A stretch of 12,535 nt of DNA from Leptolinea sp. UBA4782 (GTDB lineage Bacteria; Chloroflexota; Anaerolineae; Anaerolineales; Anaerolineaceae): positions 1 to 12,535 of the forward strand of contig DHHC01000042.1 of NCBI GenBank assembly GCA_002403095.1. The letters run 5' to 3'. The translations under genes and the position numbers were made by a program. The number at the start of each line of letters is the position of its first letter. The stretch's first letter is position 1. This document shows positions 5,800-12,535 of this stretch, in pieces. The notes under the pieces are model-generated. The model was given only the letters and a program-made list of their open reading frames with translations. It did no database searches and was not told the origin of the DNA.

Positions 5800-8256
5800 C
5801 TACACAACAATATTCACCAGCCTGCCTTTGACATAGATCACCTGCCGTGGTTGAGATGCACCCAGGAATTTCTGCACCGCTTCACTATTCAAAGCAAGAT
5901 TCTTTGCACCTTCATCGTCAATGTCAGCAGGTACTTCTATCCTGTCGCGCAGCTTTCCGTTAATCTGCACCACCAGGGTGACCTTATCTTCAGCCGCTGC
6001 TTCTTCATCCAATACAGGCCAGGCTTGCTGATGGACCGAGTAGCGGTTCCCAGTCAATTGCCATAACTCCTCACTGATATGCGGGGCTACCGGTGCCAGC
6101 ATGCGGATGTAGATGTTTACCGTTTCATCCCAGGCCTGGGTTCCCCAGGCGCCCTGCGCTTTTGCTTTTGTCATTTCGTTCAGCAGTTCCATCAGTGATG
6201 AAATGATGGTGTTGAATTCAAAATTCTCAAAATCATGCGTCACTGACCGCAGCGTCTGGTGCGTTTTCCGCAGCAAATTGCGGACAACTTCTGCGCTGGC
6301 AGTCACGCCGGGAGCCTGTTCCAGCATGACGCTCCACACCCGCCGCAACCAGCGGTGTGTACCGTCAATACCGCTATTACTCCAGGGTGCTCCCAGGTCC
6401 CAGCGGGCAAAAAACATCAGGTAAGCCCTGAGCGTATCTGCACCATATGCCGAAACCAGGTTATCCGGAGCTACGACATTGCCATGACTTTTTGACATTT
6501 TTTCGCTATCTTCGCCCAGCACGATCCCCTGGTTGCGCAACTGCAGCATGGGTTCATCACCCCGGGTGATGCCCATATCGCGCAATGCCTTATGGAAAAA
6601 GCGGGTGTAGATCAGGTGCATGGTGGCATGCTCAATCCCACCCGTGTAATTGTCAACCGGCATCCAATAGTCATATTCAGCTGGATCGAAAGGCCCCTCA
6701 TGGTACCACGGGCTGAGGTAGCGCAGGTGATACCAGGATGAGCACATGAAGGTGTCCATCGTGTCGGTTTCGCGTTCGGCTTTTCCGCCGCAGTTCGGGC
6801 AGGTGGTGAACCGCCAGGTGGGATGTAACTTCAACGGGCTTTCGCCAGTCGGCTTCCATTCGACATCATCAGGCAGCAATACCGGCAGCTGTTCTTCAGG
6901 TACGGGAAGAACCCCGCACTTTTCGCAATACACCATTGGGATGGGTGCACCCCAGTAGCGCTGCCGTGAGATCAACCAATCACGCAAGCGGTAATTTACT
7001 GCCTTGCGTCCTTTCCCTAAACCCTCAATGTATGCTACTGCTTTATCAAACGCCTGTCCGCTAGGTGTTCCGCTCAGGTGGCCGGAATTAACCATCATCC
7101 CATGGGCAGGGATTGCCTCAGACATTTTGTCCGAAGAAATGTCCTCCCCTTCTGGCTGGATAACCACCCGGATTTCCAGCCCAAACTTACGGGCAAACTC
7201 GAAATCACGCTGGTCATGAGCTGGTACTGCCATGATGGCACCTGTGCCATAGGACATCAAGACATAATCGGCAATCCAGATCGGAATACGCTCATTGTTT
7301 ACAGGGTTAATGGCATACCCTCCAGTGAATACCCCCGTTTTTTCCTTATCCGCCGATTCGCGCTGAACATCTGTCTGCCGGGTAGCCTGCAATACGTAGG
7401 CGTCAACTGTCTTTTTCTGTTCTGGTGTTGTCAGTTTGGCAACCAAGGGATGTTCAGGTGCCATCACCATGAAAGTAGCGCCCCACAGGGTGTCCGGACG
7501 GGTGGTAAACACTTCCAGTGCATCACCTTGTTCGGTAGTAAAGATCACAGACGCGCCTTCAGACCGCCCGATCCAGTTGGTCTGCAGCGTTCGGACCCTC
7601 TCCGGCCAGTCGATCGCATCGAACTTGAGCAGTTCATCAGCATAACGGGTCGTCCGGAAGAACCACTGGTCCAGGTCTTTTTTGATCACCGGGGTACCGC
7701 AGCGCTCACAGTGCCTGTCATCTCCCCAGACCTGCTCGCGGGCCAGGGTTGTATTGCAGTTAGGGCACCAGTCCACCGGTGAGTATTTGTGATATGCCAG
7801 GCCGTTTTCAAACAGCTTGATAAAAAACCACTGGGTCCATTTGTAGTATTCCGGGTCTGCAGAGACCATTTCACGCCGCCAATCGAACATGGCTCCCATG
7901 CTGCGCAACTGTTTCCGCATCCGCTCAATATTTTTATAGGTCCACTCACGGGGATGAATATTGCGTTTAATTGCTGCATTTTCAGCAGGAAGCCCAAATG
8001 CATCAAAACCGATCGGGAACATGACGTTGTACCCCTGCATCCGAAGGTAGCGGGCACGGGCATCGGGGGGTGTCATGGCATACCAGTGACCTATGTGCAA
8101 GTCTCCGGAAGGGTATGGCAACATGGTCAGGGCATAGTACTTGGGCCGGTCAGGATCTACATCGGCCTGGTAAATGCCGTCCTCCTCCCAGCGGGCTTGC
8201 CATTTTGCTTCAATCTCATTCGGGTTATAGAAAGGCACTGCTTTGTCTGCTGACAT
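5800..8256 (-). CDS. leuS: Leucyl-tRNA synthetase (EC 6.1.1.4)
   Basis: Class I aminoacyl-tRNA synthetase that charges tRNA-Leu with leucine in the cytosol; 818 aa, close to the usual bacterial length. Visible: PYPSGDLHIGHW with HIGH at 54-57; first zinc-ribbon cysteines 164, 167, 183, 186; CP1 editing domain with TTRPDTLWGAT (251-261) and GTGAIMAVPAHDQRD (337-351, Asp in HDQRD typical of the editing site); second cysteine set 444, 447, 486, 489; KMSKS at 586-590; anticodon-binding helical part; and a C-terminal domain with VVQINGKLRDRI near 762-773. The start at 8256 is supported by AAGGAG 5 bases upstream. The gene is controlled by the T-box leader immediately upstream. No frameshift or missing motif seen. 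Confidence 0.98.
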   Translation of the reverse strand: MSADKAVPFYNPNEIEAKWQARWEEDGIYQADVDPDRPKYYALTMLPYPSGDLHIGHWYAMTPPDARARYLRMQGYNVMFPIGFDAFGLPAENAAIKRNIHPREWTYKNIERMRKQLRSMGAMFDWRREMVSADPEYYKWTQWFFIKLFENGLAYHKYSPVDWCPNCNTTLAREQVWGDDRHCERCGTPVIKKDLDQWFFRTTRYADELLKFDAIDWPERVRTLQTNWIGRSEGASVIFTTEQGDALEVFTTRPDTLWGATFMVMAPEHPLVAKLTTPEQKKTVDAYVLQATRQTDVQRESADKEKTGVFTGGYAINPVNNERIPIWIADYVLMSYGTGAIMAVPAHDQRDFEFARKFGLEIRVVIQPEGEDISSDKMSEAIPAHGMMVNSGHLSGTPSGQAFDKAVAYIEGLGKGRKAVNYRLRDWLISRQRYWGAPIPMVYCEKCGVLPVPEEQLPVLLPDDVEWKPTGESPLKLHPTWRFTTCPNCGGKAERETDTMDTFMCSSWYHLRYLSPWYHEGPFDPAEYDYWMPVDNYTGGIEHATMHLIYTRFFHKALRDMGITRGDEPMLQLRNQGIVLGEDSEKMSKSHGNVVAPDNLVSAYGADTLRAYLMFFARWDLGAPWSNSGIDGTHRWLRRVWSVMLEQAPGVTASAEVVRNLLRKTHQTLRSVTHDFENFEFNTIISSLMELLNEMTKAKAQGAWGTQAWDETVNIYIRMLAPVAPHISEELWQLTGNRYSVHQQAWPVLDEEAAAEDKVTLVVQINGKLRDRIEVPADIDDEGAKNLALNSEAVQKFLGASQPRQVIYVKGRLVNIVV

Positions 8257-8261
8257 TCTCT

Positions 8262-8267
8262 CTCCTT
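8262..8267 (-). promoter_or_regulatory. leuS ribosome binding site, downstream of the T-box terminator
   Basis: AAGGAG on the minus strand, 5 bases before the leuS ATG. It lies after the terminator and is not part of either alternative stem, so the T-box acts on transcription rather than on ribosome access. Confidence 0.7.
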
Positions 8268-8303
8268 AATAAAAAGAACCTCCGCGCCATTCAGGGGCGA
8301 AGG
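8268..8303 (-). terminator. T-box Rho-independent terminator (attenuator) before leuS
   Basis: On the minus strand CCTTCGC (8303-8297) pairs with GCGGAGG (8285-8279), one C/C mismatch, then CC with GG around loop TGAAT. TTCTTTTTATT (8278-8268) follows directly. The 5' arm is shared with the antiterminator, so only one of the two can form. Confidence 0.8.
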
Positions 8304-8494
8304 ATATTCTCCGTGGTACCACCCTGCTTGCCCGGAAAATCCGGACCGCTCTGGTTCGCGTTATCGGGCGAAACCCGGCACAATGTACAGCCTGTAAATA
8401 CATTCGGGCGAGTTCAACCTGCTGCGCTCCGGATGCGCCTGCCAGCTCGCACTAGTTCACCTGGCTCTCTGCCGGATGGCTTACTACTCCCAAA
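8268..8494 (-). promoter_or_regulatory. T-box riboswitch of leuS (specifier CUC, tRNA-Leu)
   Basis: Leader RNA that binds uncharged tRNA-Leu and lets transcription continue into leuS. Read 5' to 3' on the minus strand: Stem I base TTTGGG (8494-8489) with CCCGAA (8408-8403); specifier loop with AGTA on one side and GAA-CTC-G on the other, specifier CTC at 8412-8410; distal AGAGAG and stem GCCAG (8465-8461) with CTGGC (8445-8441); hairpins at 8404-8382, 8377-8365 and 8344-8332. The antiterminator is CAGGG (8326-8322), bulge TGGTACC (8321-8315), helix CGGAG (8313-8309) with CTTCG (8302-8298), then CCCTG (8296-8292). The TGGT of the bulge pairs with ACCA, fitting A73 of tRNA-Leu. The terminator is mutually exclusive with the antiterminator. 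Confidence 0.93.
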
Positions 8495-8498
8495 CAGG

Positions 8499-8530
8499 TT
8501 TATAAATTATGAAAGCCACCTGCATTTCAA
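8499..8530 (-). promoter_or_regulatory. Possible own promoter of the T-box/leuS unit
   Basis: Minus strand TTGAAA (8525-8530) and TATAAA (8499-8504) with a 20-base spacer, longer than ideal; CATAAT (8506-8511) is another -10 choice but only 13 bases away. A start just after 8499 would place the T-box Stem I at the 5' end of the RNA, which is usual. Weak; read-through from the tRNA promoter is the alternative. Confidence 0.3.
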
Positions 8531-8546
8531 CGGTGACTCTGATTTG

Positions 8547-8619
8547 TGGACCCAGCGAGATTCGAACTCGCGACCTTCTCAATGCCATTGAGACGCGCTC
8601 CCAACTGCGCTATGGGCCC
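8547..8619 (-). tRNA. tRNA-Ala (anticodon GGC)
   Basis: A 73-base cloverleaf reads cleanly on the minus strand. Acceptor GGGCCCA with TGGGTCC and discriminator A; D arm GCGC/GCGC with AGTTGGGA loop; anticodon stem TCTCA/TGAGA with loop ATGGCAT, anticodon GGC (codon GCC); T arm GCGAG/CTCGC with TTCGAAT. The G3-U70 pair, the alanine identity element, is present. CCA is not encoded (the next bases are CAA). It lies 34 bases after tRNA-Ala(CGC), with about 50 bases to the T-box. Confidence 0.97.
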
Positions 8620-8653
8620 ATGCTACCCTGTTACAACTCAGGCCGCCCCGCAG

Positions 8654-8726
8654 TGGACCTGAGGGGATTCGAACCCCTGACCTCCTCAGTGCGATTGAGG
8701 CGCGCTCCCAACTGCGCTACAGGCCC
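8654..8726 (-). tRNA. tRNA-Ala (anticodon CGC)
   Basis: A 73-base cloverleaf on the minus strand. Acceptor GGGCCTG with CAGGTCC and discriminator A; anticodon stem CCTCA/TGAGG with loop ATCGCAC, anticodon CGC (codon GCG); T arm AGGGG/CCCCT with TTCGAAT. G3-U70 is present, supporting alanine. CCA is not encoded (CTG follows). It is nearly identical to its neighbour in the D arm and anticodon flanks, suggesting duplication and anticodon change. A consensus promoter lies upstream. Confidence 0.97.
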
Positions 8727-8744
8727 GGTTGTTAAGGTTCTGGG

Positions 8745-8773
8745 ATTATACGTGATGCACCCTTAACTGTCAA
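8745..8773 (-). promoter_or_regulatory. Perfect consensus sigma-70 promoter of the tRNA-Ala pair
   Basis: Minus strand TTGACA (8768-8773), 17-base spacer, TATAAT (8745-8750): all 12 positions match consensus at optimal spacing. Transcription would start near 8738, about 12 bases before the first tRNA-Ala. Confidence 0.93.
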
Positions 8774-8820
8774 GGAACATTTCCCGGCAGGGATTTCAAA
8801 CACATGGAGGGCATTTCCGA

Positions 8821-8826
8821 TATAAT
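8821..8826 (+). promoter_or_regulatory. -10 box of the M24 peptidase operon
   Basis: Perfect TATAAT. No clear -35 at 17 bases; TTCAAA (8795-8800) lies at 20. The start near 8833 leaves a leader of about 13 bases that still includes the GAGG ribosome site at 8834-8837. Confidence 0.5.
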
Positions 8827-8833
8827 CAGGCGT

Positions 8834-8837
8834 GAGG
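8834..8837 (+). promoter_or_regulatory. Ribosome binding site choosing ATG 8846
   Basis: GAGG 8 bases before ATG 8846. An upstream in-frame ATG at 8804 would place the TATAAT box inside the coding region, so 8846 is preferred. Confidence 0.55.
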
Positions 8838-8845
8838 AAAATCCA

Positions 8846-9952
8846 ATGAACAACACCCGCCACCAGCATCTGCTTGATCTCATGCAAGCCAACCATCTCG
8901 ACATGCTTGTCCTAAACCCCGGACCAACATTGACGTACCTGACCGGCTTGCATTTTCACCTCAGCGAGCGCCCTACCCTGCTCTGGATAAAAGCCGGTAA
9001 AACACCCGCCCTTATCCTGCCTGCGCTGGAGACAGGCAAAGCTGAAGGTAGCGCCCTGCCGGTTAAGCTGTTTCCCTATGGCGATGATCCATCTTCCTGG
9101 CAATCAGTTTTCCAGGCAGCTGCAGAGTATATTGCGCCTGAAAGCTCCGGGATTGGCATTGAGCCTGAGCGCTTGCGTATGCTGGAATACAGGTACATTC
9201 AACAGGCAGCGCCCAAATCAATCCTGGTACCAGCGGGCGATGTTCTCACTCCTCTGCGAGTACAAAAGGATGAAGAAGAGGTCAACAACATCCGCCAGGC
9301 AGTTAAAATAGCAGAAAATGCATTTGTAGAATTCCGGAAACACTTGCATCCAGGCATGACCGAAAGGCAGGCAGCAGCAGAACTTACCATACAGTTGCTA
9401 CATGCCGGTTCAGATGTAGAGATTCCCTTTACGCCGATCATTGCCAGCGGACCTAACAGCGCCAACCCGCATGCATTCCCAACTGAACGCTACCTGTCTG
9501 CTGGTGACCTGGTTGTGGTTGATTGGGGAGCTGCCTACCAGGGCTATATATCCGACCTAACCCGCACCATCGCCCTGGCGTATGTAACCAGTGAAGCTTA
9601 TCAGATCCACCAGGTTGTGCTGAAGGCTAATGAAAAAGCCCGCACTGAAGCTGCGCCTAACATCCACGCCTGTGAACTGGATCAGGCTGCCCGCAGTGTG
9701 ATCGAAAAAGAAGGGTATGGCAAGTACTTTACCCACCGGGTTGGCCATGGAATCGGGATGGAAGCCCACGAAAATCCTTATATGCACGGTACGAACGAAG
9801 AACTCCTCCAGCCTGGCATGGTTTTCACCATTGAACCGGGGATTTACCTGTCTGAAATCGGTGGTGTGCGGATCGAGGATAATGTTGTGATCAACGAAAA
9901 AGGATCTGAGACTCTCAGCGTTTTGCCCAGGGAATTGTATGTCATCCAGTGA
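8846..9952 (+). CDS. M24 family metallopeptidase (Xaa-Pro aminopeptidase/prolidase type)
   Basis: Cytosolic dimetal peptidase, probably releasing N-terminal residues next to proline or cleaving X-Pro dipeptides; 368 aa, the usual length for this group. A creatinase-type N-terminal domain (about 5-135) is followed by the pita-bread catalytic domain. Metal ligands visible: Asp226 (VVDWGAAY), Asp237 (YISDLTRT), His301 (VGHGIGMEAHE), Glu330 (FTIEPGIY), Glu344 (VRIEDNVV); His209 in NPHA is the usual substrate-side His. All five ligands are present, so the enzyme should be active. Start 8846 is chosen from the GAGG site and the TATAAT box upstream; 8804 would add 14 residues. First gene of a four-gene operon, overlapping the next gene by 14 bases. 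No signal peptide. Exact substrate cannot be told. Confidence 0.93.
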   Translation: MNNTRHQHLLDLMQANHLDMLVLNPGPTLTYLTGLHFHLSERPTLLWIKAGKTPALILPALETGKAEGSALPVKLFPYGDDPSSWQSVFQAAAEYIAPESSGIGIEPERLRMLEYRYIQQAAPKSILVPAGDVLTPLRVQKDEEEVNNIRQAVKIAENAFVEFRKHLHPGMTERQAAAELTIQLLHAGSDVEIPFTPIIASGPNSANPHAFPTERYLSAGDLVVVDWGAAYQGYISDLTRTIALAYVTSEAYQIHQVVLKANEKARTEAAPNIHACELDQAARSVIEKEGYGKYFTHRVGHGIGMEAHENPYMHGTNEELLQPGMVFTIEPGIYLSEIGGVRIEDNVVINEKGSETLSVLPRELYVIQ

Positions 9953-10721
9953 CAGCAACTACCTGCCAGCTATCATGCCTGGAGCCGAACCATTCTTTTT
10001 ACCAGGGAATGAAACCAGCATTCTCCTGATCCACGGTTTTACCGGTACACCGCGCGAGATGCGTTTCATGGGTGACTATCTTAATAGAATGGGCTTCACC
10101 TGCCTGGGTATCCGCCTTGCCGGTCATGCCACAAAACTGGAAGACTTGGAGCATGTCAAATGGCAGGACTGGTACGGAGATGTCCTTAACGGCATAGAAC
10201 TGTTACGGTCCTGTACCAGCAGGGTTTTCCTGGCCGGGCTTTCGATGGGTGGTGTACTGACTCTGCTGGCGGCAGCCCGCTGCCAGGAAATTTCCGGCGC
10301 AATAACCATGTCGACACCCTTCACACTGGGCAAGGATTGGCGCTTAAAATTCGCCCCTTACATAAAAAGGATTATCAGAACTGCCGAAAAATCCGGACCC
10401 GATTGGCTGGACAAGGAGATGTATTCCCATCACCTTGAGTATCCGGCTTTTTCCACTCCTGGTTTAGTGGAACTGTTGAAGATGATGAAACTTACTCGGG
10501 AAAGCCTGCCGCTGATCAGGATACCCGTTTGCCTGCTGCACTCGAAAACTGACGCAGGTGTCCCGATTGAGAATATGTATCAATTGCATGGACTGATCGG
10601 CAGTGAGTGGAAAGAAATGGTAACCATTGAAACGGGCAGCCATACCATGACCTGTGATTCAGAACGTCAAACCGTTTTTGAACATGCATTTCGCTTCATT
10701 CAGAAAGTTTTATCAGCTTGA
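9939..10721 (+). CDS. Alpha/beta hydrolase, carboxylesterase / monoacylglycerol lipase type
   Basis: 260 aa cytosolic serine hydrolase, likely cleaving short carboxyl esters. Oxyanion-hole motif HGFTG (32-36), nucleophile elbow GLSMGG with Ser102, Asp205 (HSKTDAGVP) and His235 (GSHTMTCD) make a complete triad. The HGFTGTP opening and the SHxMTxD ending resemble bacterial Est30-like carboxylesterases. No signal peptide. The ATG at 9939 is inside the previous gene (14-base overlap) with AGGG about 5 bases upstream; Met13 is a possible later start. Its stop overlaps the TTG start of the transporter gene. A link to the peptidase and transporter is suggested only by the tight operon. Substrate unknown. 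Confidence 0.88.
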   Translation: MSSSDSNYLPAIMPGAEPFFLPGNETSILLIHGFTGTPREMRFMGDYLNRMGFTCLGIRLAGHATKLEDLEHVKWQDWYGDVLNGIELLRSCTSRVFLAGLSMGGVLTLLAAARCQEISGAITMSTPFTLGKDWRLKFAPYIKRIIRTAEKSGPDWLDKEMYSHHLEYPAFSTPGLVELLKMMKLTRESLPLIRIPVCLLHSKTDAGVPIENMYQLHGLIGSEWKEMVTIETGSHTMTCDSERQTVFEHAFRFIQKVLSA

Positions 10722-11887
10722 ACCGTAATTACATCCTGATTTGCATTTCTCTTCTCCTGTGGGGGCTGGGAGAAAGCATGTTCTTCATTTTTCATTCTCT
10801 GTACCTTGAAGAATGGGGAGCATCGCCTGTTTTAATTGGTACCCTGTTAAGCATCAATGGTATCTCGCTGGCAATTGCCATGCTGCCGGCCGGCTATCTC
10901 TCAGACAAGTTTGGTCCCCGCCCTTTGATCTGGGCGTCCTGGATCGTTGGTGCGGTGGCTGCCTGGGGCATGGCACTGGCTAACTCCTTGCCTTTGTTCG
11001 TGGCTGCGATGGCTTTGTATTTCTCATCCGGTTTTGCCATGCCGCCGCTCAACAGTTACATTGTTCGTGTGCGGGGCAAGTTAAGTGTTGAAAGGGCATT
11101 GACATTAACTTCGGTTATGTATAATGTCGGAGCTGTGATTGGGCCGACGATCGGGGGATTAATCGGTTCTACCATGAGCCTGAAAAGTATATATTCCTTT
11201 TCAGCTTCCGTAATGGTCTTCTCCGTGATAATCATTTTGTTTATTCAAAAGCTGGATGTGGAAAAAGTAGAACCACTGGCTGTAACCAGTACTTCCAGCA
11301 AAAGGTTCCAGCCGCGCTTCTGGGCATTCGTAGTCCTTTCCGCGCTTACGGTTTTTGCCATTTACATGCCCCAGCCATTGAATGCAAATTTCCTGCAGAA
11401 CATCAGGGGGATGGATGTAGCCACGATAGGTACCATGGGGACGATTGGAAACCTGGGGAATGTGATCGTAATGCTCGCCCTAGGCAGCCTTCCGGCATAT
11501 TACGGCATCCTGGCCGGGATGGTACTGGTGGGTTTCTTTTCCCTTCTGATATTGCAGGGAAATGCTGCTGCCTGGTATGCAGTTGCATACTTTCTGTACG
11601 GCGGCTTCAGGCTTGGGAAAGCGATGATTGTCGCCTTTGCCAAGAACCTTGTTGAGCCGCATAAACTCGGCCTGGCTTACGGGTTCCTGGAGTCTGCCAA
11701 CTCAGTTTCATTGATCCTTGCTCCCCTGCTTGCAGGATTCTTGTACCAGATCAAGCCGGCATCGGTTTATTCGGTTAACCTCATCATGCTTGCCGGAATT
11801 CTTTTAATAAATACGATATTCCTTGCTCGTATCAGGAAAAATGTACCTGCAGTAAACCTTACATATTCACCAAACGAGGACATGTGA
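10718..11887 (+). CDS. Major facilitator superfamily transporter
   Basis: 389 aa inner-membrane transporter with about 11-12 hydrophobic helices. Helix 1 begins near residue 5. The loop 2-3 signature appears as GYLSDKFGPRPL (59-70; compare GxxxDRxGRR). NVGAVIGPTIGGLIG (136-150) resembles the motif of helix 5 in proton-coupled exporters, so drug or metabolite efflux is possible. A charged central loop (about 178-195) separates the two halves. Start is TTG at 10718, overlapping the previous stop as TTGA with no clear SD, which suggests coupled translation; the next Met (21) lies inside helix 1. The stop overlaps the next gene's GTG. Substrate cannot be inferred from sequence. Confidence 0.88.
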   Translation: MNRNYILICISLLLWGLGESMFFIFHSLYLEEWGASPVLIGTLLSINGISLAIAMLPAGYLSDKFGPRPLIWASWIVGAVAAWGMALANSLPLFVAAMALYFSSGFAMPPLNSYIVRVRGKLSVERALTLTSVMYNVGAVIGPTIGGLIGSTMSLKSIYSFSASVMVFSVIIILFIQKLDVEKVEPLAVTSTSSKRFQPRFWAFVVLSALTVFAIYMPQPLNANFLQNIRGMDVATIGTMGTIGNLGNVIVMLALGSLPAYYGILAGMVLVGFFSLLILQGNAAAWYAVAYFLYGGFRLGKAMIVAFAKNLVEPHKLGLAYGFLESANSVSLILAPLLAGFLYQIKPASVYSVNLIMLAGILLINTIFLARIRKNVPAVNLTYSPNEDM

Positions 11888-12513
11888 CCTTAAACTTCCA
11901 ATCCTTAGTAATCGGTTCCCTGCAAAACAATTGTTATGTGGTCCACGAGCCTGGCTCAAACAAAGCGGCTATTGTGGATCCAGGAGAAGGTGCAGAACCA
12001 GTCATTGCTTATTTGAAAAAGAATACGATGGCTTTAGAAAAAATCCTGATCACCCATGCCCATTTTGACCACATTCTCGGCTGCAAAGCAGTGAATGAAG
12101 CATTTCCATTTGCAAAAATATTTCTTCACCAGGATGATGCTGCCTTATGGAATAACAGCGGGAACGCCCAGTTATTCGGGTATATCCCAGTAGACCTTCC
12201 TCAACCAACTCACTGGCTGCAGGACGGTGAGGTTATTCCGGTCGGAAATGATGTACTTGAGGCCAGGCATACTCCTGGGCACACTCCCGGGCATGTGGTT
12301 TACTATTCATCCACCGCAGGGTGTGTTTTTTGCGGTGACCTCATCTTCAGGCACAGTGTCGGCAGGACAGATTTGCCAGGCGGCGATTTTGCACAGCTCA
12401 GGGACAGCATTGAAACCAAAATCTTTACCCTGCCAGACAGCACAATACTCTTGCCCGGCCATGGTCCTGCCACAACAGTTGGGGAAGAAAAACTGTACAA
12501 CCCCTACGTTTAA
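11884..12513 (+). CDS. MBL-fold hydrolase, glyoxalase II-like (YcbL/GloB type)
   Basis: 209 aa metallo-beta-lactamase-fold hydrolase, cytosolic. Metal site residues visible: THAHFDH at 57-63 (His58, His60, Asp62, His63), His133 in TPGHTPGH, Asp152 (CGDLIF) and His193 (PGHG). The opening SLQNNCYVV and the short length (no C-terminal substrate domain of classical glyoxalase II) fit the YcbL-type, which hydrolyse thioesters such as S-lactoylglutathione or act on other substrates; the true substrate is unknown. Start is GTG at 11884, overlapping the transporter stop as GTGA, with GAGGA (11876-11880) just upstream. Fourth and last visible gene of the operon. Confidence 0.9.
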   Translation: MTLNFQSLVIGSLQNNCYVVHEPGSNKAAIVDPGEGAEPVIAYLKKNTMALEKILITHAHFDHILGCKAVNEAFPFAKIFLHQDDAALWNNSGNAQLFGYIPVDLPQPTHWLQDGEVIPVGNDVLEARHTPGHTPGHVVYYSSTAGCVFCGDLIFRHSVGRTDLPGGDFAQLRDSIETKIFTLPDSTILLPGHGPATTVGEEKLYNPYV

Positions 12514-12520
12514 ATAAGAA

Positions 12521-12535
12521 GGGGCTGTCCAAAAA
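12521..12535. other. IS-end-like sequence at the window edge
   Basis: GGGGCTGTCCAAAAA begins 7 bases after the MBL gene stop and runs to the edge. The GGGCTGTCC-plus-A-run form resembles terminal repeats of some insertion sequences. Only 15 bases are visible and no transposase, so this is a pointer, not an identification. Confidence 0.25.

Noticed and set aside
7078..7782. Open frame of 234 codons on the plus strand
   Set aside because: Entirely antisense to the conserved editing and zinc regions of leuS; its composition follows from the leuS codons.
8441..8465. GCCAG...CTGGC stem considered as a stand-alone terminator or operator
   Set aside because: It is the distal part of T-box Stem I, flanked by the conserved AGAGAG element.
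8070..8591. Plus-strand frame of 173 codons across the leuS leader, and one of 85 codons at 8509-8766
   Set aside because: They run through the T-box and the tRNA genes, whose structures on the minus strand fully explain the sequence. Peptides such as RDSNSRPSQC are well-known artefacts of translating antisense tRNA.
8804..8845. Upstream ATG at 8804 for the M24 peptidase
   Set aside because: It would put the TATAAT box inside the coding sequence and lacks a suitable RBS; ATG 8846 has GAGG at good distance.

Overview
The window looks like an ordinary chromosomal stretch of a mid-GC bacterium, most likely a member of the Chloroflexota (Anaerolineae-like). This assignment is inferred from family resemblance and gene mix: Tad/Flp minor pilins with a CpaB protein, a C39-like lipoprotein with a Pro/Ser/Thr linker, a T-box in front of leuS, tRNA genes without encoded CCA, and sigma-70-type promoters. 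No database search was possible. I see no phage, CRISPR array or complete mobile element.

Left part (1-2981, minus strand) is one operon of envelope and pilus genes. Reading with transcription it runs TadE-like, TadE-like (joined by an ATGA overlap), TadG-like, then a CpaB-like protein that starts with TTG and runs off the left edge. An extended -10 promoter sits just upstream (3006-3014). Transcribed away from it is a stand-alone HD-GYP domain protein (3141-3752), a predicted cyclic-di-GMP phosphodiesterase. Its position suggests second-messenger control of the pilus, but this is inference.

Middle part (3754-5792) holds two exported proteins transcribed away from each other: a Cys-rich lytic-transglycosylase-like protein (minus) and a C39-peptidase-like lipoprotein (plus). 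Each has a recognisable promoter in the 182-base gap between them. A nested inverted repeat fills the gap between the convergent HD-GYP and transglycosylase genes.

The leuS unit (5800-8773, minus strand) is the best-resolved regulatory region. A perfect consensus promoter (TTGACA, 17 bases, TATAAT) drives tRNA-Ala(CGC) and tRNA-Ala(GGC). These are followed by a complete T-box leader (specifier CUC = Leu, acceptor-binding bulge UGGU, mutually exclusive antiterminator and terminator) and then full-length leucyl-tRNA synthetase. The T-box can be read helix by helix and predicts that uncharged tRNA-Leu turns leuS on.

Right part (8821-12513, plus strand) is a tightly packed four-gene operon: M24 aminopeptidase, alpha/beta hydrolase, MFS transporter, MBL-fold hydrolase. 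Each gene overlaps the next by 4 or 14 bases, and two starts are non-ATG (TTG, GTG). The last bases of the window resemble an insertion-sequence end, but only 15 bases are visible.

I found no clearly new system. The items most worth checking are the T-box with its upstream tRNA-Ala pair, the unusual transglycosylase-like protein, and the disulfide-rich pilus/envelope proteins next to an HD-GYP gene.
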